From NCBI GenBank assembly GCA_905373625.1, contig CAJPTS010000044.1, positions 1 to 10,409 on the forward strand: DNA of 10,409 nucleotides, in the 5' to 3' direction. Origin of the DNA: Bacteroidia bacterium. GTDB lineage: Bacteria; Bacteroidota; Bacteroidia; Bacteroidales; CAJPTX01. A program made the translations under genes and the position numbers. Below are positions 1 to 6,911 of the stretch, one piece after another. How positions within the stretch are numbered: the first letter of the stretch is position 1; the number at the start of each line of letters is the position of its first letter. Under the pieces are notes generated by a model. That model had not been told where the DNA came from, did not search any database, and saw nothing but the letters and a program-made list of their open reading frames with translations.

Positions 1-114
1 GCACAAGAATACATAGGGTTAGATATGCCAAAACTAAACAAAGATAAGGCGGAGTTTTTGGCAACTGTTGTACCGAAATGGCTTGAGGAAGCAAAGAAAG
101 GTAACAAGCTGTAG
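1..114 (+). CDS. nrfA: C-terminal end of cytochrome c nitrite reductase (NrfA), partial
   Basis: An open frame from base 1 ends at TAG 112-114 and gives 37 residues beginning AQEYIGLDMPKLNKDKAEFL and ending in a lysine-rich tail. The pattern AQ..IGLDM....DKAEFL..VVP.W...A resembles, from memory, the C-terminal tail of the pentahaem ammonia-forming nitrite reductase NrfA, a periplasmic enzyme that reduces nitrite to ammonium with six electrons. No haem-binding CXXCH/CXXCK motif lies in this fragment, so the call rests on tail similarity and on context: in Bacteroidetes nrfH-nrfA is commonly followed by the ResB-like and CcsA cytochrome c assembly genes, exactly as here. The 5' part lies outside the window. 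Confidence 0.75.
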   Translation, partial: AQEYIGLDMPKLNKDKAEFLATVVPKWLEEAKKGNKL

Positions 115-178
115 TTTTTCTCAATATTTTTTCAATAACTATTTATATTAAAAAGTTATTAGTTTGACGCCCTAGTCG

Positions 179-200
179 GGCGAGGCTGACTCGCCTTTTT
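179..200 (+). terminator. Hairpin terminator or attenuator after nrfA
   Basis: GGCGAG (179-184) pairs perfectly with CTCGCC (190-195) across a 5-base loop and is followed by TTTTT (196-200), the form of an intrinsic terminator. A competing hairpin, CGCCC (168-172) with GGGCG (178-182), uses the same bases as the terminator's left arm, so only one can form at a time. The terminator lies between nrfA and its maturation genes, so it probably gives partial termination, with abundant enzyme message and less ccsB-ccsA message. Whether the alternative fold is functional is inference. Confidence 0.65.
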
Positions 201-231
201 AGAGCTCTATGTTTGTAACCTTTAGATTGAT

Positions 232-1506
232 ATGTGGACTCACCCTTGGGGGTATCGTGAAGCATTCGCAATACCTGTTGGGCTTTTTTTATTAGGCTTC
301 ATAAGTCACTTTTTACTTGGTATAATCCCCGATCACGCCTTCGGTTTCCCTTATAACTTGGTTGGAGGTCTTCTCTTATTTGTTGCCTCGCTTATAGTGG
401 CAATAATTGCTAGACGGAATCGGGCTATACGCTTTTTCTGCTGCCATAAAGCGGCGATCGGCAGTATGGTTGTGTGGTGTTCCGTAATTATAGTAATGGG
501 GTTTACTCGACAAATTGAGCCTAAAATAATCGTAGTACACGGTTTAGATAGTTTTGTGCATCTTGCGGGGCTCAGTCACATGCTCTCTACGCGCTACTTT
601 TTGATTTTGTACATCTATGTTCTTTTTACACTAGGGTCAGCTACATTCCATTATCTTTTGACAAGACACAAAGAGCGCACTAATCTTCAATTTCTCTCAT
701 TTATGCTTAACCATTTGGGGTTGTATGTAGCTTTATGGGGCGGACTTGTGGGAGCACATCAAGTTGAGAAGTATCAGATGCAAGTAAATAGCGAGGCCGA
801 ATACCCCGAATGGCGAGTATCACAACCGGGGGCATCTGAGCTGCGAGAGATGGATTTTGCCATTGGGCTACGAAATTTTACGTTGGAAGAATATCCGCCT
901 AAGCTCATGCTTATAGATAGTGCGGGGAGTCCTCTCCCACTCCAACGTCCGTGGCAATATAGTATAGAACGCACGCCAGATACAACGACTTACGCAGATT
1001 GGGAATTCGTCATTCACGAACACATTCCTTATGGAGCCCCCGTCGTATCACAAGATTCGTTGCACTTCGTGCAATATGGTACTAAAGGGGCTGCACACGG
1101 TCTCAAAATCACGGCGACAAACCTCGTATCGTCTAAACGGTTATCTGGTTGGATCACCGCTGGGAGTTATATGATCCCACACCGTGGTCTCGAGCTCGAT
1201 ACGCTCACTACTCTAGTAATGCCTTCCCCCGAGCCAAAACAATATAGATCTGACATTTTTGTTATTGCCGCGGACGGTTCTAAAGAAGAGGCTACAGTTG
1301 CAGTAAATAAACCTTTACGCTTTAAGGGGTGGTATATCTACCAGCTTAATTATGACCACGAGAAGGGGCGTTGGAGCAATACCTCAGTATTTGAACTGGT
1401 GCGCGATCCTTGGTTACCTCTGGTTTATCTCGGTTTGGCAATGATGTTATTGGGGGCTTTGTGCCTCTTTATCATTCCGCAGACACGAAAAAAGGTAATA
1501 TCATGA
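232..1506 (+). CDS. ccsB: ResB/CcsB-like cytochrome c biogenesis protein
   Basis: This 424-residue membrane protein is the ResB/CcsB half of the System II cytochrome c synthetase. With CcsA it carries haem across the inner membrane and attaches it to CXXCH cysteines of apocytochromes. Hydrophobic segments are visible at about residues 12-32, 42-61, 74-91, 121-143 and 157-175. A soluble, presumably periplasmic domain (about 176-394) and a final helix (395-414) follow. The stretch SVFELVRDPWLPLVYLG at 385-401 is the typical ResB ending. His161 in the fifth helix is a candidate haem-handling histidine (inference). The start is the first ATG after an in-frame TAG at 223-225, and there is no clear Shine-Dalgarno. 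It overlaps ccsA by four bases (ATGA). Position behind nrfA suggests its client is the nitrite reductase and its NrfH partner. Confidence 0.85.
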   Translation: MWTHPWGYREAFAIPVGLFLLGFISHFLLGIIPDHAFGFPYNLVGGLLLFVASLIVAIIARRNRAIRFFCCHKAAIGSMVVWCSVIIVMGFTRQIEPKIIVVHGLDSFVHLAGLSHMLSTRYFLILYIYVLFTLGSATFHYLLTRHKERTNLQFLSFMLNHLGLYVALWGGLVGAHQVEKYQMQVNSEAEYPEWRVSQPGASELREMDFAIGLRNFTLEEYPPKLMLIDSAGSPLPLQRPWQYSIERTPDTTTYADWEFVIHEHIPYGAPVVSQDSLHFVQYGTKGAAHGLKITATNLVSSKRLSGWITAGSYMIPHRGLELDTLTTLVMPSPEPKQYRSDIFVIAADGSKEEATVAVNKPLRFKGWYIYQLNYDHEKGRWSNTSVFELVRDPWLPLVYLGLAMMLLGALCLFIIPQTRKKVIS

Positions 1507-2300
1507 TTGCTTGGGAAGAGCTCATCTATTTTGCCGTGCCTGCTATTCTTTTTTCATTATTTGCCGCGTGGAGTGCTTATAAGGAGCGTCAGATTTTAGC
1601 TCTGGTGTTAGCTTTAGTTGGCATAAGTATCTTGGGCATATACATAGGTTTGATGTGGTATTCGCTCCAACGTCCCCCTATGCGCACCATGGGCGAGACA
1701 CGTCTCTGGTATTCCTTTTTTGCTCTGTTGGCAGGAGTAATAGTATATCTCCGTTGGCATTATAAGTGGCTACTTGCCTTTTCTACTGTTCTAGCCGCGG
1801 TTTTTATAGTCATCAATATCGCAAAGCCAGAGATCCATAACAAGAGTATGATGCCCGCCTTAGAAAGCCCATATTTTGTGCCACATGTGGTCTCTTATAT
1901 GTTTTCTTATGCAATGCTTGGGGCTGCACTTCTTCTAACTATTTATGTTGCTATTTATCAGAAAAAAATCGCACGAAAACAGCAGCAACATATAATGCAC
2001 ATATCCGATAATATGGTTTATACAGGTCTGTCATTCCTAATGGTAGGGCTTTTACTTGGGGCTATATGGGCAAAACAAGCTTGGGGACATTATTGGAGCT
2101 GGGATCCTAAAGAGACATGGGCTGCAATCACAATGCTAGTCTATCTTGTATACATACATTTTCGTTTGCAAAATCCGCGTCAGATTCATATAGCCCTTTT
2201 CATTCTTATAATAGCGTTTCTTTGCCTACAAATCTGTTGGTATGGTGTCAATTTCCTTCCTTCTGCGGCTGGGGTGAGTATTCATACCTATGGAGCATAA
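1503..2300 (+). CDS. ccsA: CcsA-type cytochrome c assembly protein (haem lyase, WWD domain)
   Basis: This 265-residue polytopic protein has roughly eight hydrophobic segments. It carries the family signature, a tryptophan-rich WWD motif at residues 194-206 (WGHYWSWDPKETW), which presents haem on the periplasmic face. Candidate haem-ligand histidines are His128 (FVPHVVSY), before the WWD loop, and His261 near the C-terminus (VSIHTYGA). With the ResB-like protein just upstream it forms the System II synthetase that links haem covalently to c-type cytochromes. A longer frame opens at 1410 inside ccsB, but ATG 1503 is preferred: it overlaps the ccsB stop as ATGA, has AAGG at 1492-1495 seven bases upstream, and starts where homologues start. 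Translational coupling with ccsB is likely. Confidence 0.9.
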   Translation: MIAWEELIYFAVPAILFSLFAAWSAYKERQILALVLALVGISILGIYIGLMWYSLQRPPMRTMGETRLWYSFFALLAGVIVYLRWHYKWLLAFSTVLAAVFIVINIAKPEIHNKSMMPALESPYFVPHVVSYMFSYAMLGAALLLTIYVAIYQKKIARKQQQHIMHISDNMVYTGLSFLMVGLLLGAIWAKQAWGHYWSWDPKETWAAITMLVYLVYIHFRLQNPRQIHIALFILIIAFLCLQICWYGVNFLPSAAGVSIHTYGA

Positions 2301-2404
2301 TAATGGCAATAGCGTCTATTGGCGCCTTAAACTGCATATTTTTTCGTTGCTAAGAGACCTCGATTATAAATACCACAACATTGCTCTCTGAACTATTTTA
2401 GAAT

Positions 2405-2422
2405 AGATAATTCACATTATCT
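2405..2422. repeat. AT-rich palindrome upstream of aldehyde dehydrogenase
   Basis: AGATAAT (2405-2411) and ATTATCT (2416-2422) form a perfect 7-bp inverted repeat around TCAC, about 80 bases before the aldehyde dehydrogenase start, in the 200-bp gap after ccsA. It could be an operator for that gene or a weak hairpin. There is no T-tract, so it is not a good terminator. I could not identify a clear promoter in this gap. Confidence 0.35.
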
Positions 2423-2500
2423 CGGGAGTAAAATTCTGATTGAAAGCGGACGGAAGAGCTGAAACCATTGAAAAATGCTCATCCATTTCACATGTAGTTT

Positions 2501-3862
2501 ATGAATAACGTGATAGAAAAACAGCGCGCATATTTCGCATCAGGAGCAACTCGTTCTGTTGTAGCACGTAAGACAGCACTGAGGCAATTACAAAAGAGTA
2601 TTCTCGCCCACCAAAAACAGATTTGTGCGGCTTTGGAAAGCGATCTTGGCAAATCTGACACAGAATCTTACATGTCAGAGATTGCTACAACTCTCAGTGA
2701 GATAAGCTATGCCTTCAAACACCTCCGAAGGTGGACTAAAACACGGCATCCGCATTCCATATTAGCTAACTTCCCTTCTCGCCAAAAAATTATCTGCGAA
2801 CCCTATGGCGTAGTGCTTATTCTCGCACCTTGGAACTATCCGTTTTATCTTTCGATTGTTCCTCTGATTGGGGCGCTTGCTGCTGGTAATTGCTGCATCT
2901 TAAAACCATCCTCAGACGCCCCTGCTACAGCAGAGCTCTTGCAGCATCTGTTACGAGAGACTTTTCCTCCAGAATTCGTCTCTGTTATTTGTGGCGGAGT
3001 AGCCGTGAGTCAGTCTCTGCTTGAAGAGAAATTCGATTATATCTTCTACACAGGGAACGGGCGTGTAGGGCGCTATGTCATGGAACGTGCGGCGCAACAT
3101 TTAACCCCTGTAACACTGGAGCTGGGCGGCAAATCGCCTGTAATTATTGCGCAGAGCGCTCCTTTACGTTTAGCAGCTCGGCGTATTGTATTTGGCAAAT
3201 TCCTTAATTGCGGGCAGACGTGCGTAGCCCCCGACTATATTCTTGTGGTAAAAGCCGTCCATGACGAGCTAGTACAGTATTTGAAAGAAGAGATTGTATT
3301 GCAATACGGCACTTCTCCCCTTCAAAACGCCGCGTATGGCAGAATAATCAATCGTAGACACTATGATAGACTAAGTATACTACTTGATCCAGGAAAAGTG
3401 GTTTATGGGGGCAATAAAGACGAAACAACGCTACAGATAGCTCCGACCATACTGGATAACATTTCCCCTCATGACCTAATTATGCAAGAGGAGATATTTG
3501 GACCGTTACTCCCCATTATTTGCGTAGAAGATATAGAAGAGGCTATTCGTTTTGTGAAGGCACAAGACAAACCCTTAGCGCTTTACCTCTTTGCCAAAGA
3601 TATATCACTTGCCGAGCGCGTATTTCATGAAATACCGTGCGGCGGAGGGTGTGTGAATGATGTTCTTTCACATATAATAAGCCCCAATTTACCTTTTGGT
3701 GGGATCGGAGCATCGGGGATGGGGGCTTATCATGGCAAGAGTTCTTTTGATACTTTCAGCCATAAAAAAGCTGTCGTTTGCCGAGGCACGTGGTGTGACC
3801 CTATTATACGCTATCAGCCGTATACACAGCTAAAAAGACGTTTGCTAAAATATTTTCTCTAG
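2501..3862 (+). CDS. NAD(P)-dependent aldehyde dehydrogenase, class 3-like
   Basis: This 453-residue protein is full length for the short class 3 (ALDH3/AlkH-like) branch, which oxidises aldehydes to carboxylic acids, often medium- or long-chain ones. All key motifs are present: APWNYP at 109-114 with the oxyanion-hole Asn112, FYTGNG at 182-187 in the nucleotide-binding fold, LELGGKSP at 206-213 with general base Glu207, GQTCVAP at 238-244 with catalytic Cys241, EEIFGP at 330-335 and LPFGGIGASGMG at 397-408. A basic, tyrosine-containing tail (436-453) ends the protein. ATG 2501 is the first start after the in-frame TAG at 2495-2497, and no Shine-Dalgarno is visible, as is common in Bacteroidetes. 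It appears to be a single-gene unit, with a terminator downstream and a 200-bp gap upstream. The physiological substrate cannot be read from sequence. Confidence 0.92.
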   Translation: MNNVIEKQRAYFASGATRSVVARKTALRQLQKSILAHQKQICAALESDLGKSDTESYMSEIATTLSEISYAFKHLRRWTKTRHPHSILANFPSRQKIICEPYGVVLILAPWNYPFYLSIVPLIGALAAGNCCILKPSSDAPATAELLQHLLRETFPPEFVSVICGGVAVSQSLLEEKFDYIFYTGNGRVGRYVMERAAQHLTPVTLELGGKSPVIIAQSAPLRLAARRIVFGKFLNCGQTCVAPDYILVVKAVHDELVQYLKEEIVLQYGTSPLQNAAYGRIINRRHYDRLSILLDPGKVVYGGNKDETTLQIAPTILDNISPHDLIMQEEIFGPLLPIICVEDIEEAIRFVKAQDKPLALYLFAKDISLAERVFHEIPCGGGCVNDVLSHIISPNLPFGGIGASGMGAYHGKSSFDTFSHKKAVVCRGTWCDPIIRYQPYTQLKRRLLKYFL

Positions 3863-3983
3863 AAAAGTATACGCTTGGCAGCACAGTTGCTATCTAAAAG
3901 AACATAGAAGATGTTAAGTGCTCTGCTAAGACAGACACGCCCTGACTTTACCTCTTCTTCTTTCATATTCTGCACGCAAGAGA

Positions 3984-4016
3984 AAAGGGTATGCCAATTA
4001 GTCTGACATACCCTTT
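3984..4016. terminator. Bidirectional terminator between aldehyde dehydrogenase and thiG
   Basis: AAAGGGTATG (3984-3993) and CATACCCTTT (4007-4016) form a perfect 10-bp stem with a 13-base loop between two convergent genes. It lies 24 bases after the thiG stop on the minus strand, where the stem is followed by further T (TTTTCTCT), so it fits best as the thiE-thiG terminator. It can also stop read-through from the aldehyde dehydrogenase on the plus strand. Confidence 0.8.
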
Positions 4017-4040
4017 AAGCCGTTTAGCGCAATAGACGTA

Positions 4041-4823
4041 TTACACGTTATCAGTTTTATCTAAAAATGCGGTGAGGGGACTAGAAGCAACCGCCTCTAG
4101 CGTAATACCCGTAGCGGGTAATCCCGCTTGGTAGGCTTCGCGCCCACTTTCTGTAGCTTTTTTGAATGCTAAGGCCATCGCTACTGGGTCATTTGCCACG
4201 GCAATGGCCGTATTAACTAGTACAGCGTCGGCTCCCATTTCTAATGCTTCGCAAGCATGTGACGGTGCGCCGATTCCAGCATCCACTATGACGGGCACGT
4301 TACTTTGTTCGATGATAATGCGAAGGAAGTCTCGGGTTAACAAACCCCGATTACTCCCTATTGGCGCTCCCAATGGCATTACTGCCGCGACTCCCACAGC
4401 CTCCAACTTCTTGCACAATACGGGGTCTGCACTAATGTAAGGCAACACCGTAAAACCGTCTTTTGCTAAGACTGCGCAGGCTTTGAGAGTTTCCTCCCCG
4501 TCTGGCAATAAATAACGCGGATCGGGATGTATTTCCAGTTTAATGAGATCCGTCCCGAGCGCTTCGCGTGCCATTTGAGCTGCAAAAATCGCTTCCTCTG
4601 CATTGCGCACGCCCGAGGTATTCGGCAATAATTTCACACCAGTACTACGCAATGCTGCAAGCATATTATCTGCCGAGTTGTGAAAATCTATGCGTTTTAG
4701 CGCCACGGTGACTAGTTCACTCCCCGAAGCTACAATAGCCTCTGCCATCAACTGATTGGAGGCAAATTTTCCCGTCCCAAGTAATAAGTGCGACGCGAAG
4801 GTATAAGATCCTAAAGCAAGCAT
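4041..4823 (-). CDS. thiG: Thiazole synthase ThiG
   Basis: This 260-residue TIM-barrel enzyme builds the thiazole phosphate half of thiamine from deoxyxylulose 5-phosphate, dehydroglycine and ThiS-thiocarboxylate in the cytoplasm. Family motifs are clear: LLLGTGKF at 13-20, the Schiff-base lysine Lys95 in DLIKLEIHPD (92-101), PLGAPIGSNRG at 150-160 for phosphate binding, and VDAGIGAPSHA at 180-190. Length and ends match the family. The start ATG overlaps the thiE stop by one base (TAATG), so the two are translationally coupled. ThiG needs ThiS, ThiF and a source of dehydroglycine (ThiH or ThiO). None is in the window, so these must be encoded elsewhere if the pathway is active. Confidence 0.95.
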   Translation of the reverse strand: MLALGSYTFASHLLLGTGKFASNQLMAEAIVASGSELVTVALKRIDFHNSADNMLAALRSTGVKLLPNTSGVRNAEEAIFAAQMAREALGTDLIKLEIHPDPRYLLPDGEETLKACAVLAKDGFTVLPYISADPVLCKKLEAVGVAAVMPLGAPIGSNRGLLTRDFLRIIIEQSNVPVIVDAGIGAPSHACEALEMGADAVLVNTAIAVANDPVAMALAFKKATESGREAYQAGLPATGITLEAVASSPLTAFLDKTDNV

Positions 4824-5491
4824 TAGCGTAATATTTTCTCAATAGATTCTAGAAACTTCTGCGTAGCAAACGCAGGATCAGTTGCAGAGGCTATACTGCC
4901 CGATACAGCCACGCCATGTACTCCGAGCGAAAGAAGTGGGCGCACATCGATACTTTCCACTCCTCCGATTACAAATATCGGGTGTGTAACCCCCGCATCG
5001 CGTGCTTCTGTAACCGCTTGGCGGATGCCTTCTAGCCCAAGTATCGACGCAAGATTTTCTTTCGTACGCGTAAAGCGAAAAGGACCGAGTCCGACGTAAT
5101 CAATAGGAGCATCTTTTAATGCCAGCAGTTGTTGCACGGTGTTTACCGTGACTCCGAGCACCATGTTATCGCCTATGAGTTTACGTACTTTGATAGGATC
5201 GCCATCTTTCTGTCCTATATGTACCCCCCAAGCATTTGTAGCGAGCGCGACTTCCCAATTGTCGTTGACAATCACACTGCCACCCAAGTCGTCCATAACC
5301 CCCACGATGCGATCTACTACTCTGCGTAGCTCCTCTTTAGGTACTCCTTTCAAGCGTACTTGTAGGAGTCGTCCCCCGCCTTTTACATATCCTTCCAACT
5401 GTTCTTGCAACGAGTTTTGGTTGTTGGGATGCGTAATGAACATAAGTCTACCCGTTCGCAAGGCTAACTCTTTACGTAGTGCTCGTCCCAT
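4823..5491 (-). CDS. thiE: Thiamine phosphate synthase ThiE
   Basis: This 222-residue TIM-barrel enzyme joins the hydroxymethylpyrimidine diphosphate and thiazole phosphate to give thiamine phosphate. Motifs in order are LLQVRLK at 42-48 (pyrophosphate-binding Gln-x-Arg), VNDN at 75-78, GVHIGQKD at 89-96, GLGPFRFTRTK at 134-144, PIFVIGGV at 171-178 and GVAVSGSI at 193-200. Most family members start close to the first strand, which here is MFITHP at residue 17. The first 16 residues (MGRALRKELALRTGRL) are therefore a short basic extension, or translation starts at Met17. GGAGAGG lies 13 bases before the first ATG (5505-5511), which gives weak support to the longer form. It is followed directly by thiG, whose product feeds this enzyme. 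Confidence 0.92.
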   Translation of the reverse strand: MGRALRKELALRTGRLMFITHPNNQNSLQEQLEGYVKGGGRLLQVRLKGVPKEELRRVVDRIVGVMDDLGGSVIVNDNWEVALATNAWGVHIGQKDGDPIKVRKLIGDNMVLGVTVNTVQQLLALKDAPIDYVGLGPFRFTRTKENLASILGLEGIRQAVTEARDAGVTHPIFVIGGVESIDVRPLLSLGVHGVAVSGSIASATDPAFATQKFLESIEKILR

Positions 5492-5510
5492 CTCAACGAA
5501 TTTTCCTCTC

Positions 5511-5544
5511 CAAATTATATTCTAAGGTCAGGTTTGACGACAAA
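5511..5544 (-). promoter_or_regulatory. Possible Bacteroidetes-type promoter for thiE-thiG
   Basis: On the minus strand TTTG (5544-5541) is followed about 21 bases later by TATAATTTG (5519-5511), which resembles the Bacteroidetes sigma-ABfr pattern TTTG-N19-21-TAnnTTTG with an imperfect -7 box. It sits just after the terminator of the upstream SiaC-like genes, where a new promoter is expected. The leader would be only about 15 bases long and would begin near the GGAGAGG sequence. That is short and makes the call tentative. Confidence 0.3.
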
Positions 5545-5571
5545 AAAAGGGGTAAGCGGTTACTCTTACCC
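5542..5571 (-). terminator. Intrinsic terminator of the SiaC-like gene pair
   Basis: Read on the minus strand, GGGTAAG (5571-5565) pairs perfectly with CTTACCC (5556-5550) across an 8-base loop and is followed by C and seven T (5548-5542). It begins 25 bases after the stop of the second SiaC-like gene and separates this pair from thiE. Confidence 0.85.
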
Positions 5572-5595
5572 TTATGCGCTCTAGTTGTTTTCTTC

Positions 5596-6042
5596 TTAGT
5601 TCTTGGGGCGTTCCCTTTCCTGTACCGTTTCGATAGTATCGCTCGTTTCTTCTATCTTAAATACAGTGTCTTGCAGCGCCAATTCTTCTTTTAGATCGAC
5701 GCCTGCTTCGTAGATGTCGATATCTTCATTCTCAAAATACCAGATCACCTCGCACGGATAGAGATCGCTAAGAGTAGAAAATAAGCGACAGATCCTACTC
5801 ACTGAGCGAAAGGACATGGAGTTCACGTGCCGAAACAGCAATTTTAAGTATAGTGGGGCGCGATGCACATCAGGGGTTGAGTGTTGTTCGTCAACGAAAT
5901 CTTTTAGCCACCGAATCAGTGGACCGTAAAAGTCCATGGCAGACTCGGGGTGCGAGATGCCACAGATCACGAATTCTCTCCGATCTGTATCGAAGTTCAC
6001 CATAGGATAGTCATTACCCTGAGCTACGTAATAAGACAACAT
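5596..6042 (-). CDS. DUF1987/SiaC-like protein with altered phosphosite
   Basis: This 148-residue protein is a paralogue of the gene just upstream. Shared landmarks are NFDTDRREFVICGISHPE at 16-33, FYGPLIRWLKDF at 38-49, and the closing block VIWYFENEDIDIYEAG at 99-114. All fit DUF1987, whose characterised member SiaC is a small cytoplasmic phosphoprotein that is phosphorylated by a SiaB-type kinase, dephosphorylated by a SiaA-type PP2C phosphatase, and binds a target enzyme according to its state. The family's N-T-S-S/T phosphoacceptor site reads NSMSFR at 74-79, so threonine is replaced by serine and the lysine by arginine. An acidic tail follows (131-148). It starts 9 bases after the upstream gene's stop and ends before a terminator, so the two genes form a short operon. 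The partner kinase, phosphatase and target are not in the window, so its output is unknown. Confidence 0.7.
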   Translation of the reverse strand: MLSYYVAQGNDYPMVNFDTDRREFVICGISHPESAMDFYGPLIRWLKDFVDEQHSTPDVHRAPLYLKLLFRHVNSMSFRSVSRICRLFSTLSDLYPCEVIWYFENEDIDIYEAGVDLKEELALQDTVFKIEETSDTIETVQERERPKN

Positions 6043-6051
6043 GGTTATTTC

Positions 6052-6477
6052 TTAATTTGCTTTTGTAGCGTTAAGAGCCACAAATTGGAAAGGGGCACGC
6101 AGTATCATCTCGTAGTTTTCTCCCGCCTCGATCATATCGAAGTCATCGGGTATGTAGCACCACTCGATGCGTACTGGGTGGGCGCTCTCGTGGATGTTCT
6201 CACAGATGGCAAATAATTCTAGGAGTACTTTGGAGGTTGCTGTATTAAAATAGCTGAATGCTATACGGAACACGGTCTCTGGAGCAGGATTCTCGGCGTA
6301 TTTACGCATCCAAGCTAGTAATGGGCTATAAAATCTTCCCATATCTTCGGGCATAGAAACTCCAGTGAGGGTTAATAGTCCTGTTGCTCTATCAAAATCT
6401 ACTGAGGGGGTTACCAACGTACCTGCCACTTGCAAATGCTCGAGCGCAAATGCCGATTCTATATTTTCAGTAGCCAT
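6052..6477 (-). CDS. DUF1987/SiaC-family regulatory phosphoprotein
   Basis: With the ATG at 6477 this is a 141-residue soluble protein. A GTG at 6531 would add 18 residues (159 in total). I prefer the ATG because family members begin shortly before the TPSVDFD motif, and because GGAGGAG lies upstream at 6493-6499. In 159-residue numbering the landmarks are TPSVDFD 41-47, LTLTGVSMPED 53-63, FYSPLLAWM 67-75, SYFNTATSKVLLELF 93-107 and RIEWCYIPDDFDMIEAG 121-137. The NTATSK segment (96-101) matches the phosphoacceptor site of SiaC, where the threonine is phosphorylated by SiaB and released by SiaA to control a binding partner (a diguanylate cyclase in Pseudomonas aeruginosa). In Bacteroidetes the target is not known to me. 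It is first in a two-gene operon with a diverged copy. Confidence 0.8.
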   Translation of the reverse strand: MATENIESAFALEHLQVAGTLVTPSVDFDRATGLLTLTGVSMPEDMGRFYSPLLAWMRKYAENPAPETVFRIAFSYFNTATSKVLLELFAICENIHESAHPVRIEWCYIPDDFDMIEAGENYEMILRAPFQFVALNATKAN

Positions 6478-6492
6478 CTGATGCTTTTTACA

Positions 6493-6499
6493 CTCCTCC
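6493..6499 (-). promoter_or_regulatory. Shine-Dalgarno-like site favouring the ATG start
   Basis: GGAGGAG on the minus strand lies 15 bases before ATG 6477, longer than the usual spacing. It is the best ribosome-binding match near this gene and argues for the shorter start over GTG 6531, which has no such sequence before it. Bacteroidetes often do without such sites, so this is suggestive only. Confidence 0.35.
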
Positions 6500-6595
6500 A
6501 ACTTCGGGTCAAAGTTAATATCTTTTTGCACGTTATGCAGAATTTACCTAGAGCCTAATTCGTCGCGCTGGGCGTTGGACGCGTTAAGCTGCGTG

Positions 6596-6641
6596 AATTT
6601 TATCGCCGACATAGGGTTTTCATATATTCGGTGATAAAATT
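6596..6641. repeat. 14-bp inverted repeat in the SiaC-operon leader region
   Basis: AATTTTATCGCCGA (6596-6609) and TCGGTGATAAAATT (6628-6641) are reverse complements except for one position that still allows a G-U pair in one strand's RNA. The loop is 18 bases (6610-6627). It lies about 65-120 bases upstream of the possible starts of the SiaC-like operon, on its transcribed side. It could be a leader RNA hairpin or a dyad operator. No T-tract makes it a clear terminator in the minus direction. Confidence 0.6.
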
Positions 6642-6911
6642 TTGAGCAAACAATCAAATAAACTCCTTGATTTTTTTATTTGCTAGATTCAAGTATCTCT
6701 AATAATTCAACACTCGCTTCTCATTTTGTTGCGTTTCCGTTCTGCTAACGGATAGTTCTGTGGCATTCTGTAACGTGCGTCTTTGTATTTTGTGTTTGAA
6801 ATTCCGTGTACAAAGATTGCTCATTATATAGGTAAGCCTGTTTCAAAACCAAAATAAGTTGTTTCATAAGCGCAAAATGCAAATAATCAATCTTTTATTT
6901 TATATCCTGAT

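Noticed and set aside
1410..1502. Upstream extension of the ccsA frame inside ccsB
   Set aside because: The extra 31 residues are the ccsB sequence read out of frame. ATG 1503 has a good ribosome-binding site and the ATGA overlap.
2117..2353. Plus-strand frame overlapping the end of ccsA
   Set aside because: An alternative frame of ccsA with no family features, and it runs past the ccsA stop only by chance.
4162..4440. Plus-strand frame of 92 codons opposite thiG
   Set aside because: Low-complexity Ala/Ser/Thr-rich translation, antisense to a clear thiG.
5129..5525. Plus-strand frames opposite thiE
   Set aside because: Antisense shadows of a gene with all ThiE motifs intact.
5492..5541. 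Possible TPP riboswitch fragment (ACCTGA on the minus strand)
   Set aside because: Only six bases resemble the aptamer. The other conserved parts are missing and the space is too short.
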